DNA of 64,000 nucleotides, taken from the NCBI GenBank assembly GCA_002696735.1, contig NZSL01000010.1, forward strand, positions 265,571 through 329,570. Direction: 5' to 3'. Shown here one piece after another: positions 60,869 to 64,000 of this stretch. The notes under the pieces were generated by a model. It was not told the DNA's origin. It did no database searches and saw only the letters and a list, made by a program, of their open reading frames with translations. Made by a program: the position numbers and the translations under genes. The stretch's first letter is position 1; the number at the start of each line of letters is the position of its first letter. The stretch comes from Methylophaga sp. Its GTDB lineage: Bacteria > Pseudomonadota > Gammaproteobacteria > Nitrosococcales > Methylophagaceae.

Positions 60869-62551
60869 GTGTCGATGCTGACGCCGAAACGTATCCTTGC
60901 ACTGCCCCTACAACTTGCCAACCAAATTGCGGCTGGCGAAGTTATCGAACGCCCGGCATCTGTCATCAAGGAACTAGTGGAAAACAGTCTGGATGCATCA
61001 GCAACAGAAATTGATGTGACCATTGAAGGTTCAGGCAGTCAGCTGATTCAGGTTCGGGATAATGGTTCAGGTATTCATCCTGAAGATCTCTGTCTGGCGC
61101 TAAGCCGGCATGCCACCAGCAAAATTTCCTCCAGTGATCAGCTGAGCCAGATATCCAGTCTGGGATTCCGTGGTGAAGCCTTACCCAGTATCAGCTCGGT
61201 CTCCAATTTGAGTTTGATTTCCCGGCAGCAGAACAGTGAATGTGGCTGGCAGATTCATCATGAGGAAGATGAACCAGAGCCCGTTGTCCACCCAGAAGGC
61301 ACCACTGTGGCCGTGCGAGATTTGTTTTTTAATCTGCCAGCCCGCCGCCGGTTTCTGCGCAGTGCGCGTACCGAACAGCAACAAATCCTTACCACCATGC
61401 AGCGACTGGCATTAAGCCGCTTCGATGTGCGCTTTCAGTGTCAATTAAATGGCCAGCAAAAGCTCAACCTGCCCATTGCCCAGTCTGAGTCTCAGCAATT
61501 GGCAAGAATTGGCAAAATCTGTGGTCAAGCATTTGTAAAGCAGGCCATAGCGATTGATCAAGCGTTTGATATCATTACGATAAAAGGCTGGTTGGGGCAT
61601 GTGGAGGCGCATCGTCCTCAGGCTGATCAACAATACTTTTTTATTAATGGCCGGGTAATACGGGATCGTCTGATCAGTCAGATAGTGCGTCAGGCCTATG
61701 CCGATTTGATTCCGGCTGGCCGTCATCCAGCCTATGTTCTTTATATGACCATTCCACTGGATCGGGTGGATGTGAATGTACATCCAACCAAACATGAGGT
61801 TCGCTTTCGGGAAACCCGGCTGATTCATGGATTGATCCATCGAGCGGTAAAAGATCAGTTACAGCAACAAATAATTACTGGCCCTGTTCAAAGTCCCTCT
61901 ACGACAAATATGCCACGAATTGCAGAAAAGGCTTCGCTCTATCAAAGACATGACCTTGCCACAGCTCCTCCAGAGTATGCTGTCCATAGGCCGGTATCCA
62001 TTAACCAGACTGACTCAAATAATGCTATTCAGTTAATGCAAATTTTGCACCAACGATATGTCTGGATACATTTTCAGCAACAGCATTATCTGATTGATCT
62101 TCCAAAAGCCCTCTCCAGTTCTCGCCAGCAACAATTCGGCAAGCTGCTAAAACAGTTGCCCTTGAAAAGCCGGCCGATTCTGGTGCCGCTCAGCCAGCCG
62201 TGCAGTGACGCCCAGTTAAACAGTGTTGAAAAACAACAGACATTACTAAACTCATTCGGCTTTGAGTTACAACCGATGGAAAATGCTGTAATCATCAAAA
62301 AAATCCCCATTGCACTGGCACAGCTGGATCTGAACACAGTGGTGTATGCAGTCATCACAGCTGTCACTAAAGATAATATTGATGCAGAGAGTCTTGGTCT
62401 TTATCTTTCTGAGTTATTGCAAACCTCAGATACGATTCTGCCCCAGCAGGCAGAGGAATGGCTGAAATCGGTCACTCTGTCGGAATGTATTGAAAAGCCA
62501 TGGTGTCGAGAACTTGATCTGGCGACACTTGGTAGCTTATTCTCGGACTGA
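60869..62551 (+). CDS. mutL: DNA mismatch repair protein MutL
   Basis: MutL links MutS to downstream repair factors. The 560-residue product has the GHKL ATPase (IAAGEVIERPASVIKELVENSLDA, DNGSGI, GFRGEALPSIS), the transducer domain (VDVNVHPTKHEVRF) and a C-terminal dimerisation domain. The endonuclease motif DQHA...E is absent (YLIDLPKALSSSR at that place), so it should rely on a MutH-like nicking enzyme. The start is GTG at 60869 or the ATG at 60875; no clear ribosome site separates them. In E. coli miaA follows; here an unknown gene does. Confidence 0.95.
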   Translation: MSMLTPKRILALPLQLANQIAAGEVIERPASVIKELVENSLDASATEIDVTIEGSGSQLIQVRDNGSGIHPEDLCLALSRHATSKISSSDQLSQISSLGFRGEALPSISSVSNLSLISRQQNSECGWQIHHEEDEPEPVVHPEGTTVAVRDLFFNLPARRRFLRSARTEQQQILTTMQRLALSRFDVRFQCQLNGQQKLNLPIAQSESQQLARIGKICGQAFVKQAIAIDQAFDIITIKGWLGHVEAHRPQADQQYFFINGRVIRDRLISQIVRQAYADLIPAGRHPAYVLYMTIPLDRVDVNVHPTKHEVRFRETRLIHGLIHRAVKDQLQQQIITGPVQSPSTTNMPRIAEKASLYQRHDLATAPPEYAVHRPVSINQTDSNNAIQLMQILHQRYVWIHFQQQHYLIDLPKALSSSRQQQFGKLLKQLPLKSRPILVPLSQPCSDAQLNSVEKQQTLLNSFGFELQPMENAVIIKKIPIALAQLDLNTVVYAVITAVTKDNIDAESLGLYLSELLQTSDTILPQQAEEWLKSVTLSECIEKPWCRELDLATLGSLFSD

Positions 62552-62578
62552 TTAAACATGCACTGAGGCGGTTTTCAA

Positions 62579-63694
62579 ATGGATCGAGCCCGTACAGGTT
62601 CCACAATCATCGCGGCGATACTCGCTGTTATCGTGTTATTACTGTTTGGCTATTTGTTATGGAGTGACGCGCCGCCAAACCGCAGTGAATTAACAGTCGA
62701 CCCGCCGATAGAAGTAATCGAACCAGAATTACCGCTGGAAATTATTCGCTCCGCTGATGAAGTGCCGGATAGTGAAACCATTCGTGAACAGGAAGCAGAA
62801 GCGTTTGTGGATAATCTGGCGAATTCTGATACAGATACGATTATTATTAATGAATATAACGATATGTTTGTCCGCCCGGACAGCATTATTGCCTTGCCAG
62901 AACTTGAACAACGCGTCACCACATTAAAAAGTCTGATGGATGACACATCGCTTAGCGATGATACTCCAGTGACCATTCGCTATACCGAAGAAACCCGTGA
63001 AAAGACCACCTTGCAGGAATTGGAAACTCAGGAAGAGGATCATATCGCGCCGATTACCATTGTGACTGAACAAGGCGAGACAATTACCGCCCCATTGGTG
63101 GAGTTGTTAAAACGTGAAGATATTGATCAACAGGCGCCTGTGACTCAAATCCGCAAGCAGAAACAGGTCAAACAGCTTAAAGCAGGCGCGCTGGCCGAGT
63201 CAGGTATTCCAGAGAATCAGGAAATTTCTGTCACCATCAGTCGGGGTGTACAAAAACTGGATATCGCCGAGTTAATTGATAGTGATTCAGAAGAAATGCA
63301 GGACAGCCTGTTTTATCTGCACCGGGTAACGGAAGAGGATATTCAAGGTCTCTGGGGCATTATTCAGACCGGTTTGATTCGCAATTTTCGACAGGGAATC
63401 CGCCTGCAGCGTGATGGCTCAGAGCAAAAAGTCAGTGTGCTGATTCCAGCGGATGCAGATGAACCATTACCCACCGGACTAAGTTCATTTTTAGGCAAGA
63501 TTCTGCATGATAAAGTATCGACCAGTTACGTTTATAACTTCAATACTCACACCATGGGCTATGATCCCGACCTGATCCGTCCCGGACAGGAACTGATTTT
63601 AATCCGTTTTTCCAGTGATGAAATCAAACAGATTTACCAATTCTTTGCTGAGCAACGCAACAATACAACAGAAACTTTCGCTATCGGTCGCTGA
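62579..63694 (+). CDS. Hypothetical membrane-anchored acidic protein
   Basis: This is a 371-residue protein I do not recognise. One membrane helix (about residues 9-29) is followed by an acidic, Thr/Glu-rich extracytoplasmic region (about 30-200) and a more ordered C-terminal domain (about 205-350) containing LFYLHRVTEEDIQGLWGIIQTGL. GAGG stands about ten bases upstream of the ATG. It lies 27 bases after mutL, in the place of miaA in many relatives, and its stop overlaps a possible 24-codon frame. Confidence 0.65.
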   Translation: MDRARTGSTIIAAILAVIVLLLFGYLLWSDAPPNRSELTVDPPIEVIEPELPLEIIRSADEVPDSETIREQEAEAFVDNLANSDTDTIIINEYNDMFVRPDSIIALPELEQRVTTLKSLMDDTSLSDDTPVTIRYTEETREKTTLQELETQEEDHIAPITIVTEQGETITAPLVELLKREDIDQQAPVTQIRKQKQVKQLKAGALAESGIPENQEISVTISRGVQKLDIAELIDSDSEEMQDSLFYLHRVTEEDIQGLWGIIQTGLIRNFRQGIRLQRDGSEQKVSVLIPADADEPLPTGLSSFLGKILHDKVSTSYVYNFNTHTMGYDPDLIRPGQELILIRFSSDEIKQIYQFFAEQRNNTTETFAIGR

Positions 63695-63768
63695 TGATTG
63701 TTGAAATTATTTTGATTCTGATTGTGCTTGGCATCATTGCCTTTGCATGGTGGTTTCCGTTTGAGTGA
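63694..63768 (+). CDS. Possible 24-residue single-helix membrane peptide
   Basis: A short frame starts on the last base of the preceding stop (TGATG). It encodes an almost wholly hydrophobic helix ending in WWFPFE. The coupling-type overlap favours a real small membrane protein. Against it, the last 35 bases run antisense over the end of the RND pump gene. Confidence 0.35.
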   Translation: MIVEIILILIVLGIIAFAWWFPFE

Positions 63769-64000
63769 GTCGTTGCTTGTTAAACTCGCCATAACGCAAC
63801 ATCACACTGGGTAATACCAGTAAAGTCAGCAATGTCGACGAAATCAGCCCGCCGATTATAATGGCCGCCATTGGCCCCATAATTTCACGACCCGGGCTGT
63901 CAGCGTTAATTGCTATTGGCAACATCGCCAACGCAGTGACCAATGCAGTAATTAAAATCGATGGCAGACGCTCCAGCGCTCCCTGAATAGCCGTTTCCAT
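63734..64000 (-). CDS. C-terminus of a heavy-metal RND efflux pump (CusA/CzcA-like), partial
   Basis: These are the last 88 residues of a protein that continues beyond the window. The sequence GALERLPSILITALVTALAMLPIAI followed by SPGREIMGPMAAIIIGGLISSTLLTLLVLPSVMLRYG is the final membrane-helix region of the RND family, closest to the heavy-metal efflux branch. The metal cannot be told from this part. The first Met seen is internal, so the start lies outside the window. Confidence 0.85.
   Translation of the reverse strand: METAIQGALERLPSILITALVTALAMLPIAINADSPGREIMGPMAAIIIGGLISSTLLTLLVLPSVMLRYGEFNKQRLTQTETTMQRQ

Overview
The window looks like chromosomal DNA from a gammaproteobacterium, most likely a Methylophaga-like marine methylotroph. 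This is inferred, not proven. The core gene orders (pilT-pilU-yggS-proC-yggT-metXW, mlaFEDCB-ibaG-murA-hisGDC, queG-nnr-tsaE-amidase-mutL, lolA-rarA-ftsK-trxB) are typical of Gammaproteobacteria. The methylotroph hint comes from an MxaD-like periplasmic protein next to a YVTN beta-propeller lipoprotein, and from System II (ResB/CcsA type) cytochrome c maturation. There are no rRNA genes, CRISPR arrays or prophages, and only one tRNA, tRNA-Arg(CCG).

Layout: 1-7 kb holds the end of an unknown gene, the lytic transglycosylase MltF, then a leftward cytochrome c block (cytochrome c4, ResB, CcsB/ResC, DsbA) and EngB. 7-14 kb holds glycogen phosphorylase, tRNA-Arg, a sigma-54 activator with a degenerate receiver domain, and small stress or envelope genes (four-helix protein, BON protein, CsbD, OmpA-like lipoprotein). 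14-21 kb holds pilU/pilT and yggS-proC-yggT-metX-metW-pyrE. A 328-bp MITE-like element sits exactly between the stop codons of pyrE and a convergent TauE/SafE gene. 22-30 kb holds a DUF4124 coiled-coil protein, hisC-hisD-hisG-murA-ibaG and mlaB-C-D-E-F. 30-38 kb holds the MxaD-like and beta-propeller pair, rsmJ, rarA, lolA, ftsK and trxB. 38-43 kb holds a universal stress protein, an LplT-like transporter, a diguanylate cyclase, a small cytochrome c, an M48 protease and oligoribonuclease.

43.3-48.3 kb is a compact, translationally coupled DNA-repair or light-response island: a 50-residue DUF2256 protein, a DnaQ-like exonuclease fused to a UvrC/Cho-like GIY-YIG nuclease, a DUF3429 membrane protein, an Fe-S cryptochrome/(6-4) photolyase and a CPD photolyase. 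A YefM/YoeB-type toxin-antitoxin pair follows. 48.9-56.2 kb is more accessory in character: a cytoplasmic PhoD-like phosphatase, a Ca2+/cation antiporter flanked by two large related repeats, a Tat-exported PhoX phosphatase and a chemoreceptor. 56.3-64 kb returns to core genes (queG, nnr, tsaE, N-acetylmuramoyl-L-alanine amidase, mutL), followed by an unrecognised membrane-anchored protein and the C-terminus of an RND metal-efflux pump.

The most distinctive observations are: the element whose CTAG target duplication preserves the overlapping stop codons of two convergent genes; the exonuclease-GIY-YIG fusion in a photolyase operon; and an intrinsic terminator that also encodes part of a lipoprotein signal peptide. 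All functional calls come from reading the sequence and translations; no database search was run.
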